A DNA stretch of 64,000 nt from Streptacidiphilus pinicola (GCF_003258295.1 NZ_QKYN01000034.1:1-64000); one strand, 5' to 3'. Shown: positions 45,634 through 57,610, numbered from the stretch's first letter. The notes: a model not told the origin generated them from the letters alone. Made by a program: numbers and translations.

Positions 45634-45999
45634 ATGGCCGGCGAGGCCCAGGTGGACTGCGTGTTCTGCAAGATCGTGGCCGGGGAGATCCCCTCCACCA
45701 AGGTGCGTGAGACCGAGCACACGCTCGCGTTCCGCGACATCAACCCGCAGATGCCCACGCATGTGCTCGTCGTGCCGAAGGCGCACTACCCGAACGCCGC
45801 CGCGCTCGCCGAAGCGGACCCGCGGCTCGCGGGGGCCGTGCTCGCGGAGGCGGGGCGGGTGGCGGAGGAGGAGAAGGTCGTCGACAGCGGCTACCGGCTG
45901 ATCTTCAACACCGGCGCCGGCGCCGGGCAGACGGTGTTCCACGCCCACGTGCACGTGCTCGGCGGCGGGAACGGCGAGCTGCACGAGAAGCTGGTCTGA
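45634..45999 (+). CDS. HIT family (HINT-like) nucleotide-binding protein
   Basis: 121 residues. The opening [17 protein letters not shown] and the histidine triad HAHVHVLGG near the end define the HINT branch, small purine-nucleotide phosphoramidases. An ATG at 45634 has GGAG 8 nt upstream. A GTG just before it is an alternative. Four nt separate it from the RNase Z start, implying co-translation. Confidence 0.94.
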   Translation: MAGEAQVDCVFCKIVAGEIPSTKVRETEHTLAFRDINPQMPTHVLVVPKAHYPNAAALAEADPRLAGAVLAEAGRVAEEEKVVDSGYRLIFNTGAGAGQTVFHAHVHVLGGGNGELHEKLV

Positions 46000-46004
46000 C
46001 GGCG

Positions 46005-46922
46005 GTGTCGGCGCGCGAGCTGGTCGTGCTGGGCACGGCCAGCCAGGTTCCCACCAGGCATCGCAACCACAACGGCTATCTGCTGCGGTGGGACGGCGAG
46101 GGCCTGCTCTTCGACCCGGGTGAGGGCACCCAGCGGCAGATGCTGCACGCCGGGGTGAGCGCGCACGACATCACCCGGATCTGCGTCACGCACTTCCACG
46201 GGGACCATTGCCTCGGCCTGCCGGGGGTGATCCAACGGATCAACCTCGACAAGGTGCCGTATCCGGTGCCCGTGCACTACCCGGCCTCGGGCGAGCCGTT
46301 CTTCGAGCGGCTGCGGCACGCCAGCGCGTTCTACGAGCAGGTGGAGCTGCGGCCCGAGCCGGTCTCCGGCGAGGGCGGTCCGCTCAAGGCCACCGGGAAC
46401 GAGAGGTCTCCGTTCACGCTGGAGGCCGCGCGCCTGTCGCACCCGGTCGAGTCCTACGGCTACCGCCTGGTCGAGCCGGACGGCCGGCGGATCCTGCCGG
46501 AGAAGCTGCGCGCGCTCGGCATCACCGGCCCGGACGTGGGCCGGCTGCAGCGCGAGGGACGCCTCGGGGACGTCACCCTGAGCGACGTCAGTGAGACGCG
46601 GCGCGGCCAGCGGGCCGCGTTCATCATGGACACCCGGCTGTGCGAGGGCGTCCACGCGCTCGCCGAGGGGGCGGACCTGCTGGTCATCGAGGCCACCTTC
46701 CTCGACGCGGACGCGCACCTCGCGGAGGAGCACGGGCATCTCACCGCCGCGCAGGCCGCCCGGGTCGCAGCGCAGGCGGGCGTGCGTACCCTCGTGCTGA
46801 CGCATTTCTCGCAGCGTTATCCCGACCTCGGAGGGCATCTCGACGAGGCCGAGCGCCACTTCGACGGCGAGATCGTGGTCGCGGCCGACCTGATGCGCAT
46901 CCCGGTCCCGTTGCGGGGATAG
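46005..46922 (+). CDS. rnz: Ribonuclease Z
   Basis: 305 residues. A metallo-beta-lactamase nuclease with metal motif THFHGDH (H63, H65, D67, H68), an IMDTR active-site loop and late ligand His in [10 protein letters not shown]. It trims the 3' ends of tRNA precursors, needed for tRNAs such as the window's Ala tRNA that lack encoded CCA. GTG start. It forms an operon with the HIT gene. Confidence 0.94.
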   Translation: MSARELVVLGTASQVPTRHRNHNGYLLRWDGEGLLFDPGEGTQRQMLHAGVSAHDITRICVTHFHGDHCLGLPGVIQRINLDKVPYPVPVHYPASGEPFFERLRHASAFYEQVELRPEPVSGEGGPLKATGNERSPFTLEAARLSHPVESYGYRLVEPDGRRILPEKLRALGITGPDVGRLQREGRLGDVTLSDVSETRRGQRAAFIMDTRLCEGVHALAEGADLLVIEATFLDADAHLAEEHGHLTAAQAARVAAQAGVRTLVLTHFSQRYPDLGGHLDEAERHFDGEIVVAADLMRIPVPLRG

Positions 46923-46985
46923 CGGGCAGCGAAATGAACAGCGGAATAAAAGACTGGCGAATCCCTGCTGACCGGCGCAGCATCG

Positions 46986-47016
46986 TTGTCCCCGGCCGTA
47001 TCGTCCGTCGTACCCT
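46986..47016 (+). promoter_or_regulatory. Possible promoter of the phoH operon
   Basis: TTGTCC (46986-46991) and TACCCT (47011-47016) are 19 nt apart, ending 61 nt before phoH. This is sequence resemblance only. Confidence 0.3.
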
Positions 47017-47077
47017 TTTCTTGGATCCAGACGGACACGACAGAGAAATGGGATGAGGCAGGCCTCAGCGCCGACCT

Positions 47078-48121
47078 ATGACTTCTCAAACGCAGACCCA
47101 GTCGCCCCAGTCGCAGACCCAAGCGCGCATCGTCATCCCGGAGAAGCACCCGATGGTGACGGTGCTCGGTACCGGGGACTCACTCCTCCGCGTGATCGAG
47201 AACGCCTTCCCCTCCGTCGACATCCACGCCCGCGGCAACGAGGTCACCGCGACCGGTGACCCCCGCGAGACCGCGCTGGTGCAGCGTGTGTTCGACGAGA
47301 TGATGCTGGTGCTCCGGACCGGTCAGCCGCTGACCGAGGACACCGTGGAGCGCTCGATCGCGATGCTGCGCAAGGCTGCCGAGGATCCGAACAGCCCGGA
47401 GGCGCACGAGAGCCCCTCGTCCGTCTTCACCGCGAACATCCTCTCCAACCGCGGCCGCTCGATCCGTCCCAAGACGCTGAACCAGCAGACCTACGTGGAC
47501 GCGATCGACCGCCACACCATCGTCTTCGGCATCGGCCCGGCCGGTACCGGCAAGACGTACCTGGCCATGGCCAAGGCCGTGCAGGCGCTGCAGGCCAAGC
47601 AGGTCAACCGGATCATCCTGACCCGTCCGGCCGTCGAGGCCGGCGAGCGGCTCGGCTTCCTGCCCGGCACGCTCTACGAGAAGATCGACCCGTACCTGCG
47701 CCCGCTCTACGACGCGCTGCACGACATGATCGACCCGGACTCGATCCCGCGCCTGATGGTCGCCGGGACGATCGAGGTGGCGCCGCTCGCCTACATGCGC
47801 GGCCGCACCCTCAACGACGCGTTCATCATCCTCGACGAGGCGCAGAACACCAGCGCCGAGCAGATGAAGATGTTCCTGACCCGGCTCGGCTTCAACTCCA
47901 AGATCGTGGTCACCGGCGACATCACGCAGATCGACCTGCCCGGCGGCACGGTCAGCGGCCTGCGCGTGGTCCAGGACATCCTGGACGGGGTGGAGGACAT
48001 CCACTTCTCCCGGCTGACCAGCGCGGACGTGGTCCGGCACAAGCTGGTGGGCCGGATCGTCGACGCCTACAGCCGCTACGACGCGAACCCCGCGCCGAAG
48101 CCGAACTCCCACCGCAACTGA
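47078..48121 (+). CDS. PhoH family ATPase
   Basis: 347 residues. An N-terminal KH-like region ([31 protein letters not shown]) and a P-loop ATPase domain with Walker A GPAGTGKT from residue 153 and Walker [11 protein letters not shown]. PhoH-like proteins (YbeZ in E. coli) are RNA-linked ATPases working with YbeY in rRNA maturation. Here ybeY lies 43 nt downstream, the classic pair. A Gln/Thr/Ser-rich first 18 residues is typical of the actinobacterial form. Confidence 0.94.
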   Translation: MTSQTQTQSPQSQTQARIVIPEKHPMVTVLGTGDSLLRVIENAFPSVDIHARGNEVTATGDPRETALVQRVFDEMMLVLRTGQPLTEDTVERSIAMLRKAAEDPNSPEAHESPSSVFTANILSNRGRSIRPKTLNQQTYVDAIDRHTIVFGIGPAGTGKTYLAMAKAVQALQAKQVNRIILTRPAVEAGERLGFLPGTLYEKIDPYLRPLYDALHDMIDPDSIPRLMVAGTIEVAPLAYMRGRTLNDAFIILDEAQNTSAEQMKMFLTRLGFNSKIVVTGDITQIDLPGGTVSGLRVVQDILDGVEDIHFSRLTSADVVRHKLVGRIVDAYSRYDANPAPKPNSHRN

Positions 48122-48164
48122 GCGACAGAACCAACCGACCAGGAAGCCGAGAACCGCACTCGCC

Positions 48165-48653
48165 ATGGCGATCGACATCAACAACGAATCCGGTACGGAC
48201 GTCGACGAGGAGGCGCTCCTCGACGTCGCGCGCTTCGCGCTGGACCGGATGCGCATCCACCCGCTCTCCGAGCTCTCCGTCATCGTCGTGGACGAGGAGG
48301 CCATGGCGGCGCTGCACGTGCAGTGGATGGACGAGCCCGGCCCCACGGATGTGATGTCGTTCCCGATGGACGAGCTGCGTCCCGGCAAGGAGGACGAGGA
48401 GCCCCCGCAGGGCCTCCTCGGCGACATCGTGCTGTGCCCCGAGGTCGCGGCCAAGCAGGGCGCGGCCAACGGCCATTCCATGGACGCCGAGCTGCAGTTG
48501 CTCACCGTCCACGGCGTGCTGCACGTCCTCGGCTACGACCACGAGGACCCGGAGGAGGAGCGCGAGATGTTCGGGCTGCAGAAGCGCATCCTGGACGACT
48601 GGCGCGCCGCCCGCGGCGAGACCGGTCCGTCGCCGGCCCCCACCACCCGCTGA
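48165..48653 (+). CDS. ybeY: Endoribonuclease YbeY
   Basis: 162 residues. Opens [20 protein letters not shown] and has the zinc motif [17 protein letters not shown] with His ligands H116, H120 and H126. It acts in 16S rRNA 3'-end maturation and ribosome quality control. It is between phoH and the CNNM/CorC gene, with close spacing on both sides, in one operon. Confidence 0.95.
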   Translation: MAIDINNESGTDVDEEALLDVARFALDRMRIHPLSELSVIVVDEEAMAALHVQWMDEPGPTDVMSFPMDELRPGKEDEEPPQGLLGDIVLCPEVAAKQGAANGHSMDAELQLLTVHGVLHVLGYDHEDPEEEREMFGLQKRILDDWRAARGETGPSPAPTTR

Positions 48654-48681
48654 GCGAGCAGAAGAAGAAAACGCCACCGAG

Positions 48682-50040
48682 ATGAGCGGCAGTAGTACCA
48701 GCTTCAGCACCTCCTTCCTGATCGGGGCGGTGCTGCTCGTCATCTGCGCGTGGCTCGCCGCCTGCGCCGAGGCGGGGATCTCGCGGGTCTCCCGCTTCCG
48801 CGCCGAGGAGGCCGCGCGCAACGGCCGCCGCGGCGGGGAGCGTCTGCTGACCCTCGCCAACGACCCGACGCGCTACCTCAACCTGGCGACGCTGATCCGT
48901 GTCACCTGCGAGATGGCGGCGACGGTCCTGGTCACCGTCGTGTGCGTGCGCTTCTTCCCGCACACCTGGCAGGCGGTGCTGGTCGCCATCGCCGCGATGG
49001 TGCTGGTCTCCTTCGTCGCGGTCGGCGTCTCGCCGCGCACGATCGGGCGTCAGCACCCGCTGAACTCCGCGACGGCCGCCTCCTACGTGCTGCTGCCGCT
49101 GGCCAGGGTCATGGGCCCGGTGCCGCGCCTGCTGATCCTGCTCGGCAACGCGCTCACCCCGGGCAAGGGCTTCCGCGAGGGCCCCTTCGCCTCCGAGGCG
49201 GAGCTGCGCGCCCTGGTGGACCTGGCCGAGAAGGACGACCTGATCGAGGACGACGAGCGCCGCATGGTGCACTCCGTCTTCGAGCTCGGCGACACCATCG
49301 TCCGCGAGGTGATGGTGCCGCGCACCGACCTGGTGATGATCGAGCGCGGCAAGTCGGTGCGGCAGACCCTCACGCTGGCGCTGCGCTCCGGCTTCTCCCG
49401 GATCCCGGTGGTCGGCGAGAACGAGGACGACGTCGTCGGTATCGCGTACCTGAAGGACCTGGTCCGGCGCACCCACGCCAACCGCGACGCCGAGTCCGAG
49501 CCGGTCGGCTCGGTGATGCGCCCGGCCACCTTCGTCCCCGACAGCAAACCGGCGGCCGACCTGCTGCGGGAGATGCAGCGGGACCGGATCCACGTCGCCG
49601 TCGTCATCGACGAGTACGGCGGCACGGCCGGGCTGGTGACGATCGAGGACATCCTGGAGGAGATCGTCGGCGAGATCACCGACGAGTACGACCGGGAGAC
49701 CCCCGCCGTCGAGCCGCTGCCGGACGGCTCCTACCGGATCACCGCCCGGCTCCCGGTGGAGGAGCTCGGCGATCTCTTCGGCCTGGAGCTCGAGGACGAG
49801 GACGTCGAGACCGTCGGCGGCCTGCTGGCCAAGGCCCTCGGCCGCGTCCCGATCCCCGGCTCCGACGCCGTGGTGCCGCTGCCGGACGACGAGGACCTGC
49901 CGATCGCCGCGATCCGCCTCACCGCGGAGAGCACGGCGGGCCGCCGCAACCGGATCGGGACGCTGCTGGCGTCCCCGGTCCCGCGCGTCAGCGCCGCCGC
50001 TCCGCGCGAGGCGGAGGAGCCGCGCGCGGAGTCGGCGTGA
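48682..50040 (+). CDS. CNNM/CorC-type membrane transporter (hemolysin family)
   Basis: 452 residues. A DUF21 membrane domain with four helices (about 1-160), an intracellular pair of CBS domains (about 190-330; VMVPRTDLVMIE, AVVIDEYGGTAGLVTIEDILEEIVGEI) and a CorC_HlyC domain (about 345-430; GSYRITARLPVEELGDLFGLE). These proteins handle Mg2+ or Na+/Mg2+ exchange. It is last in the phoH-ybeY operon. Downstream the conserved order breaks off. Confidence 0.93.
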   Translation: MSGSSTSFSTSFLIGAVLLVICAWLAACAEAGISRVSRFRAEEAARNGRRGGERLLTLANDPTRYLNLATLIRVTCEMAATVLVTVVCVRFFPHTWQAVLVAIAAMVLVSFVAVGVSPRTIGRQHPLNSATAASYVLLPLARVMGPVPRLLILLGNALTPGKGFREGPFASEAELRALVDLAEKDDLIEDDERRMVHSVFELGDTIVREVMVPRTDLVMIERGKSVRQTLTLALRSGFSRIPVVGENEDDVVGIAYLKDLVRRTHANRDAESEPVGSVMRPATFVPDSKPAADLLREMQRDRIHVAVVIDEYGGTAGLVTIEDILEEIVGEITDEYDRETPAVEPLPDGSYRITARLPVEELGDLFGLELEDEDVETVGGLLAKALGRVPIPGSDAVVPLPDDEDLPIAAIRLTAESTAGRRNRIGTLLASPVPRVSAAAPREAEEPRAESA

Positions 50041-50052
50041 CCCTTCCTCGGC

Positions 50053-50490
50053 TCAGGGGTGCATCCGCGCACCCTTGATCACCTTGTCGACGGCGTTGCG
50101 CGCGCCGTACACGGCCAGTCCGACGATGTCGAGGTCGTCGCCGCGCACGGCGCGGACGGCGGCGCGGTTGTGGGCGTCGTTGCCGGTGGCGAACAGGTCC
50201 GAGGTGAAGACCGCGCGCGGCAGCGAGCGGGCGAGGGCCTTGGCGTGGGCGGCGGTGAGCGTCTCCTTGGAGCCCTCGAAGACCAGCACGGGCTGCCGGA
50301 ACATCCGCAGGTAGGCGTTGCCGTCCGCGTCCTCGTACGGCTCGCCGACGACCTCCGGCGCCTCCGTGCCGAGGCCGCTGACGAGGAACGCCGTGACGTT
50401 GAGGCGCTGCCAGGTCTGCAGGTCCTCGCGGAGCAGCACGGCGATCTTGGTGTCGAAGCGGACGGGGGCGGTGGTCTGGTCATCGCTCAT
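50053..50490 (-). CDS. DUF2000 family protein
   Basis: 145 residues. It opens TAPVRFDTKIAVLLREDLQTWQRLNVTAFLVSG, with a core LRMFRQPVLVFEG and KALARSLPRAVFTSDLFATG, ending DIVGLAVYGARNAVDKVIKGARMHP. The family resembles the peptidyl-tRNA hydrolase II fold, but no activity is known. The internal ATG 50490 is preferred. It is divergent from an AraC gene, with 49 nt between starts, so it is a likely target of that regulator. Confidence 0.85.
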   Translation of the reverse strand: MSDDQTTAPVRFDTKIAVLLREDLQTWQRLNVTAFLVSGLGTEAPEVVGEPYEDADGNAYLRMFRQPVLVFEGSKETLTAAHAKALARSLPRAVFTSDLFATGNDAHNRAAVRAVRGDDLDIVGLAVYGARNAVDKVIKGARMHP

Positions 50491-50500
50491 GGAGTGAGAC

Positions 50501-50519
50501 TGCCGCGTCAGGCGCGGCA
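50501..50519. promoter_or_regulatory. Palindromic operator candidate between DUF2000 and AraC genes
   Basis: TGCCGCG (50501-50507) and CGCGGCA (50513-50519) form a 7-bp dyad with a 5-nt centre. They lie in a 49-bp divergent promoter. Confidence 0.45.
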
Positions 50520-50539
50520 CGGTCTTGTACGTTCTTTGC

Positions 50540-53602
<3,063 letters not shown>

Positions 53603-53823
53603 GGGTGGGTGCCGTCAGCATCGCGCGGAGACGGCCGCCAGATCGGCCAGGAAGGCCGCGTTGCCGGGACGGGGACCGAGCTGCCCCAGCCGCTGCCCAC
53701 GCCGGTCCGCCTGGAGCGGATCGATCTCGCGCTCAGCCTGATCGGCACCGCACTGGCCGTTGCCATAAGCCGCCCCGGAGGCGCTTCGTTAGTCTGGAGC
53801 CACACCACAAGGCAGGGGAGACT

Positions 53824-54702
53824 GTGGACGTTCGTACGAATACCGCCGAGGTCCGACGCCGTGCCGACCTGCGTGAGTTCCTGATGAGCCGACGCGCCCG
53901 GGTCAGCCCCGGCGACGCCGGGCTGCCCGACGGCGGCGCGCGGCGCCGGACGCCGGGCCTGCGCCGCGAGGAGGTGGCGGTGCTCGCCGGGGTGGGCGTC
54001 AGCTGGTACCAGTGGCTGGAGCAGGGCCGCGACATCACCGTCTCCGGCCAGGTGCTCGACTCCGTCTCGCGGGTGCTGAAGCTGGACGAGCCGGAGCGGC
54101 GTCACCTCTACGTGCTGGCCGGCCTCAATCCGCCGCTGCTCGCCGTCCCGCCGGTGCAGGCCCCGGTGAGCGAGTCGATCCAGCGGCTCATCGACTCGTG
54201 GATGCCGCTCCCGGCCAACGTGATCGACCGCTACTGGAACAACGTCGCCTACAACACCGCCGCCACGGCCGTCTTCGACTTCGACGAGCGCTGCAGCAAC
54301 TGCCTCTTCTCCTTCTTCCACAACACCCTCTACCGTGACCGCCACGTCGGTTGGGACCACGACGCGTCGCTGGTCGTGGCCGAGTACCGGGCCGCGGCGG
54401 CGGAGTTCCCCGGCGACGAGGGCTTCGCGGCGATCGTGGACGAGCTGAGCGCCACCAGCGAGCTCTTCGCCGAGCTCTGGGCCCGCGGCGACGTCCGGCC
54501 GCCCGGCACCCGGCCCAAGCACGTCGAGCACCCGCTCGTGGGCGAGCTGCGGTTCGAGAGCACGCAGCTGCGCATCCCGGACCGCCCCGACCTGACCGTC
54601 GTCCTGCACAACGCCGCGCCGGGCACGGACACCATGCGCAAGCTGGAGTGGCTCGCCTCCCCGGAGGGCCGCCGCTCCACGTTCCGTCCCATCGCCGGCT
54701 GA
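53824..54702 (+). CDS. XRE-family regulator with MmyB-like ligand-binding domain
   Basis: 292 residues from a GTG with GGGGAG upstream. An N-terminal helix-turn-helix (about 10-90; RRRTPGLRREEVAVLAGVGVSWYQWLEQGRDI) is followed by the MltR/MmyB domain (about 100-285; WMPLPANVIDRYWNNVAYNTAA, FSFFHNTLYRDRHVGWDHDA, HPLVGELRFESTQLRIPDRPDLTVVLHNA). Such regulators are thought to bind a fatty-acid-like ligand and often sit divergent to an SDR they control, exactly as here. The target SDR is broken. Confidence 0.92.
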   Translation: MDVRTNTAEVRRRADLREFLMSRRARVSPGDAGLPDGGARRRTPGLRREEVAVLAGVGVSWYQWLEQGRDITVSGQVLDSVSRVLKLDEPERRHLYVLAGLNPPLLAVPPVQAPVSESIQRLIDSWMPLPANVIDRYWNNVAYNTAATAVFDFDERCSNCLFSFFHNTLYRDRHVGWDHDASLVVAEYRAAAAEFPGDEGFAAIVDELSATSELFAELWARGDVRPPGTRPKHVEHPLVGELRFESTQLRIPDRPDLTVVLHNAAPGTDTMRKLEWLASPEGRRSTFRPIAG

Positions 54703-54739
54703 TCCGTGCGCGCCGCAGCGTGCTGCGGCCGATCCGTGC
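54701..54739. promoter_or_regulatory. Pair of GATCCGTGC repeats upstream of the first M20 gene
   Basis: GATCCGTGC at 54701-54709 and 54731-54739, 30 bp apart, ending 27 nt before the amidohydrolase start. The same pair at the same spacing occurs at 58664-58702. The first copy overlaps the stop codon of the XRE gene. Confidence 0.6.
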
Positions 54740-54766
54740 AGGGGCGAGCGCGCGGGAGGGGCCGGG

Positions 54767-56014
54767 ATGAGCATGGGAGCGTTCCCGCTCACCGCCCCCT
54801 CCGAGGAGACGCCGATGTCGCCCACTCTTGCCGAGTCCGCTGTGGAGTTGTTGCCGGAGTTGGTCGCGTTGCGGCGGTCGATTCACGAGGAGCCGGAGAT
54901 CGGTCTGGAGTTGCCGTTGACGCAGGCCAAGGTGGTGGCGGCGTTGGAGGGGCTGGGGTTGGAGGTCTCGCTCGGTGAGAAGTTGAGCAGTGTGACGGCG
55001 GTGTTGCGGGGTGGGCGTCCTGGGCCTGCGGTGTTGTTGCGTGGTGATATGGACGCGTTGCCGGTGCAGGAGACGAGTGGGTTGCCGTTCGCGTCGCGGA
55101 TCGCGGGGGCGATGCATGCGTGTGGGCATGATCTGCATGTGGCGGGGTTGGTGGGTGCGGCGCGGTTGCTGGCGGAGCGTCGGGAGGAGCTGGCCGGGTC
55201 GGTCGTGTTCATGTTCCAGCCCGGCGAGGAGGGCTGCGGCGGCGCCCAACTGATGGTCGACGAGGGCGTCCTGGAGGCCGCCGGTACGAAGGCCGTCGCC
55301 GCCTACGCCCTGCACGTCGCCGCCGCGCTGCTGCCGGCCGGCTGGGTCGCCTCCCGTCCCGGTCCGGTGATGGCCGCCTCCGACACCCTGCAGGTCACCT
55401 TCCGCGGCCGCGGCGGCCACGGCTCCATGCCGCACGCCGCGCTCGACCCGCTGCCCGCCGCGTGCGAGGCGGTCACCGCGCTGCAGACCATGGTCACCCG
55501 GCGCTTCGACGCCTTCGACCCGGTGGTCGTCACCGTCGGCACCTTCCACGCGGGCAGCGTGGAGAACGTCATCGCGGAGACCGCCACCTTCGGGGCGACC
55601 ATCCGTTCCTTCTCCGTCGAGGCCCGGGAGAAGGTCGCGCAGGAGGCGCTCCGCGTCGTCCGCGGGATCGGCGAGGCGCACGGCCTCACCGTGGAGGCGG
55701 AGATCGTCGGCGGCTACCCCGTGACGGTCAACGACCCGGTCGAGTCCGCGTACGCCGCGGGCGTCGTCACCGAGGTCCTGGGAGCGGGCCGCTACGTCGA
55801 GATGCCGCACGCCGTGGCCGGCTCCGAGGACTTCGGCGTGCTCGACAAGCTCGTCCCCTCCGCGTACCTGATGCTCGGCGCGACCCCGCCGGACCGCGAC
55901 CCCTCCACCGCGCCGTACAACCACGCGCCCGAGGCCGCCTTCGAGGACTCGGTCCTGGGCGACGCCGCAGCGCTGCTCGCGGGCCTCGCCCTCGCCCGCT
56001 TGGCCAGGGCCTAG
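54767..56014 (+). CDS. M20 family (M20D) amidohydrolase, copy A
   Basis: 415 residues. Metal and catalytic motifs: GDMDALP, MHACGHDLH (C119, H121), QPGEEG (E154, E155), GRGGHGSMPH, AGSEDFG, NHAPE. The M20D group includes hippurate and IAA-amino-acid hydrolases, which cut N-acyl amino acids in the cytosol. The reaction here is not proven. Bases 54822-55245 are about 99% identical to copy B and are rich in TTG codons, unlike the rest. The ATG at 54767 has GGGAGGG upstream. An ATG at 54815 would align with copy B's start. GATCCGTGC repeats lie in front. Confidence 0.9.
   Translation: MSMGAFPLTAPSEETPMSPTLAESAVELLPELVALRRSIHEEPEIGLELPLTQAKVVAALEGLGLEVSLGEKLSSVTAVLRGGRPGPAVLLRGDMDALPVQETSGLPFASRIAGAMHACGHDLHVAGLVGAARLLAERREELAGSVVFMFQPGEEGCGGAQLMVDEGVLEAAGTKAVAAYALHVAAALLPAGWVASRPGPVMAASDTLQVTFRGRGGHGSMPHAALDPLPAACEAVTALQTMVTRRFDAFDPVVVTVGTFHAGSVENVIAETATFGATIRSFSVEAREKVAQEALRVVRGIGEAHGLTVEAEIVGGYPVTVNDPVESAYAAGVVTEVLGAGRYVEMPHAVAGSEDFGVLDKLVPSAYLMLGATPPDRDPSTAPYNHAPEAAFEDSVLGDAAALLAGLALARLARA
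54822..55245. repeat. 424-nt block shared with the second M20 gene (copy A)
   Basis: Compared base by base with 60298-60721 (constant offset 5476), I count four differences and no gaps. The block has about 16 TTG leucine codons plus GGT, CGT and CAT codons, in contrast to the CTG/GGC/CAC usage on both sides. Identity falls sharply at 55246. Confidence 0.9.
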
Positions 56015-56017
56015 GGC

Positions 56018-56905
56018 CTAGTCCTCCAGGCGGACGGCGCGGCGGATGGTGACGTCACCGAGCTTGGTGCCGGCGCGCAGCTCGACCCTGTCGACCGGCT
56101 CATCGGCCTCGGGGGCGGCGGCGGCGCCGAGCTCGTTGTAGACGCGGCCGACCCCGGTGCTCAGCTCCAGCCACGCCGCGGTGCCCTCGCGGACGCCGAC
56201 CTCGACGCTGCCGTTCTTGGAGGTCGCGGAGACCTTGCCGCGGACGACCTCGCCGATCCGGACCACGCCGTTGGAGCTGGCGGCGGTGATGTCGGAGAGG
56301 GCACGGTCGACGGTGACGGCTCCGTTGGAGCACTTGACCGTCGCCGGCCCGGTGATGGCACCGATGTGCACCTTGCCGTTGTCGTTGGAGACGTCGGCGG
56401 TGCCGTCCAGCGTGCCCAGCTGGATGTCGCCGGAGCCGCTGTGCACCTGCGTCGGGCCGCTGACGCTCGTGACGGAGATCTGGCCGACGCCGCCGCGGAC
56501 GTTGAGCGGGCCGGTCTCGGTGAGCCGGACGCAGCCGAGTCCGGTCTTGAGCTGGACGGTGCCCAGCGCGCCGTCGGCGTGGAAGTCGCCGAGGTCGGCC
56601 TCGCCGCGCACCTCGGAGTCGGTGGGCAGCGCGATCACCACGTCGATGGACTCCGGTCGCTTGCTGCTCCATTCGACGAAGCGCTTCAGCGGCTTCCTGG
56701 AGACGATGTTGAGCGTGCGCGTGGTCTCGTCGTACTCGACGCGGGTGTTCTCGACGGCCTTGGCGTCGGCGGGCTTGCCCGGGTCGCTCGGCTTGATCTC
56801 GACGACCGTGTCGGTCCGGTCGGAGACGGAGAAGCGGACGTCGGCGACGTAGAGGTCGAGCACGACGGAGATCGGCGACGGGGTGGCGAACTTCGACTCG
56901 GACAT
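56018..56905 (-). CDS. DUF4097-type beta-strand repeat protein
   Basis: 295 residues. It begins SKFATPSPISVVLDLYVADVRF, then shows repeated short beta strands of the pattern G-x-V-x-V (LGTVQLKTGLGCVRLTETGPLNVRGGVGQISVTSVSGPTQVHSGSG and the like), typical of a right-handed beta-solenoid. There is no signal or membrane segment, so it is cytosolic. The function is unknown. It lies 70 nt downstream of an RHH regulator on the same strand, probably co-transcribed and regulated by it. Stops of this gene and copy A are 3 nt apart. Confidence 0.85.
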   Translation of the reverse strand: MSESKFATPSPISVVLDLYVADVRFSVSDRTDTVVEIKPSDPGKPADAKAVENTRVEYDETTRTLNIVSRKPLKRFVEWSSKRPESIDVVIALPTDSEVRGEADLGDFHADGALGTVQLKTGLGCVRLTETGPLNVRGGVGQISVTSVSGPTQVHSGSGDIQLGTLDGTADVSNDNGKVHIGAITGPATVKCSNGAVTVDRALSDITAASSNGVVRIGEVVRGKVSATSKNGSVEVGVREGTAAWLELSTGVGRVYNELGAAAAPEADEPVDRVELRAGTKLGDVTIRRAVRLED

Positions 56906-56975
56906 CTCGGGTTCCTTAGGCAGGCGAGGACAGGACGCCCTCGGACGGTGCTCGGTGCTCAGCTGTGCGCGGTGC

Positions 56976-57506
56976 TCAGCGGGCCCAGCCGGTGTAGCGC
57001 TGGCCGATCGTCAGATCGGGCTTCTGCGCGGGCGCGGGCCGGGCGGAGCTGCGGCCTTCGGCGGCGAGGCCGGCCGCTGCCGCGCGGACGATCCAGGCGT
57101 TGACGGAGAGTCCGCCGGAGGAGGCGGCGTCCTCGATCAGGGCCTTGAGGTTGGCGGGCAGCCGCAGGTTGATCCGGACCATGGCGGCGTCGTCGCCCTC
57201 GGCGAAGGGCAGCCGGACATCCATCGGCGCGGGGGCGGCCTCGGCGACCGGCGCGGCGGGCGCGGGCGGCGGCGTCACCGCGAAGCCGGCGGACCCGCCC
57301 CGCAGCCGGACGTCCACGGAGCCGGGCGCGAGCTCGGCGGAGATCTCCTCGGCGGCGGCCGAGAGTGCCTCCAGCAGGGTGAGCCGGACCGCGGCGTCCA
57401 GCGGCTGCAGCAGCCGGCCGGCCAGCGCGCGGGCCTCCTCGCCGCCGACCTCGGCCGCGGTGGTCAGCTCGCGGCGGAGCTGGTCGACATAAGGGGTGAG
57501 TTCCAT
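56976..57506 (-). CDS. Ribbon-helix-helix (HicB/Arc-like) regulatory protein
   Basis: 176 residues. An N-terminal helical segment (LTPYVDQLRRELTTAAEVGGEEARALAGRLLQPLDAAVRLTLLEAL) and a Pro/Ala linker precede an RHH domain (about 110-150; MVRINLRLPANLKALIEDAASSGGLSVNAWIVRAAAAGL). It is often labelled HicB-family antitoxin, but no HicA toxin is adjacent. It is more likely a repressor of itself and the DUF4097 gene. TGGCACCA repeats lie in its promoter. The start ATG at 57506. Confidence 0.82.
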   Translation of the reverse strand: MELTPYVDQLRRELTTAAEVGGEEARALAGRLLQPLDAAVRLTLLEALSAAAEEISAELAPGSVDVRLRGGSAGFAVTPPPAPAAPVAEAAPAPMDVRLPFAEGDDAAMVRINLRLPANLKALIEDAASSGGLSVNAWIVRAAAAGLAAEGRSSARPAPAQKPDLTIGQRYTGWAR

Positions 57507-57516
57507 GGCTCTAATG

Positions 57517-57562
57517 TGGCACCACTTTGGCACCAATGCAAGTGGCTCTGGCTCACTTTGGC
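57517..57562. promoter_or_regulatory. Tandem TGGCACCA / ACTTTGGC repeats before the RHH gene
   Basis: TGGCACCA at 57517-57524 and 57528-57535 is spaced 11 bp, one helical turn. The overlapping ACTTTGGC (57524-57531) recurs at 57555-57562. TGG-NN-CCA half sites one turn apart are the usual layout for cooperative RHH dimers, so self-repression is likely. The sites begin 11 nt upstream of the start codon. Confidence 0.55.
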
Positions 57563-57610
57563 GTAAGAGCAGCTCAGGCCCGGTCAGTGCGGTCAGGCCG
57601 GGTTGTGCGG

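Noticed and set aside
56976-57506. HicAB toxin-antitoxin system
   Set aside because: The RHH protein is HicB-like, but no small HicA frame with the double-stranded RNA-binding-like fold flanks it. The neighbours are DUF4097 and Lrp.
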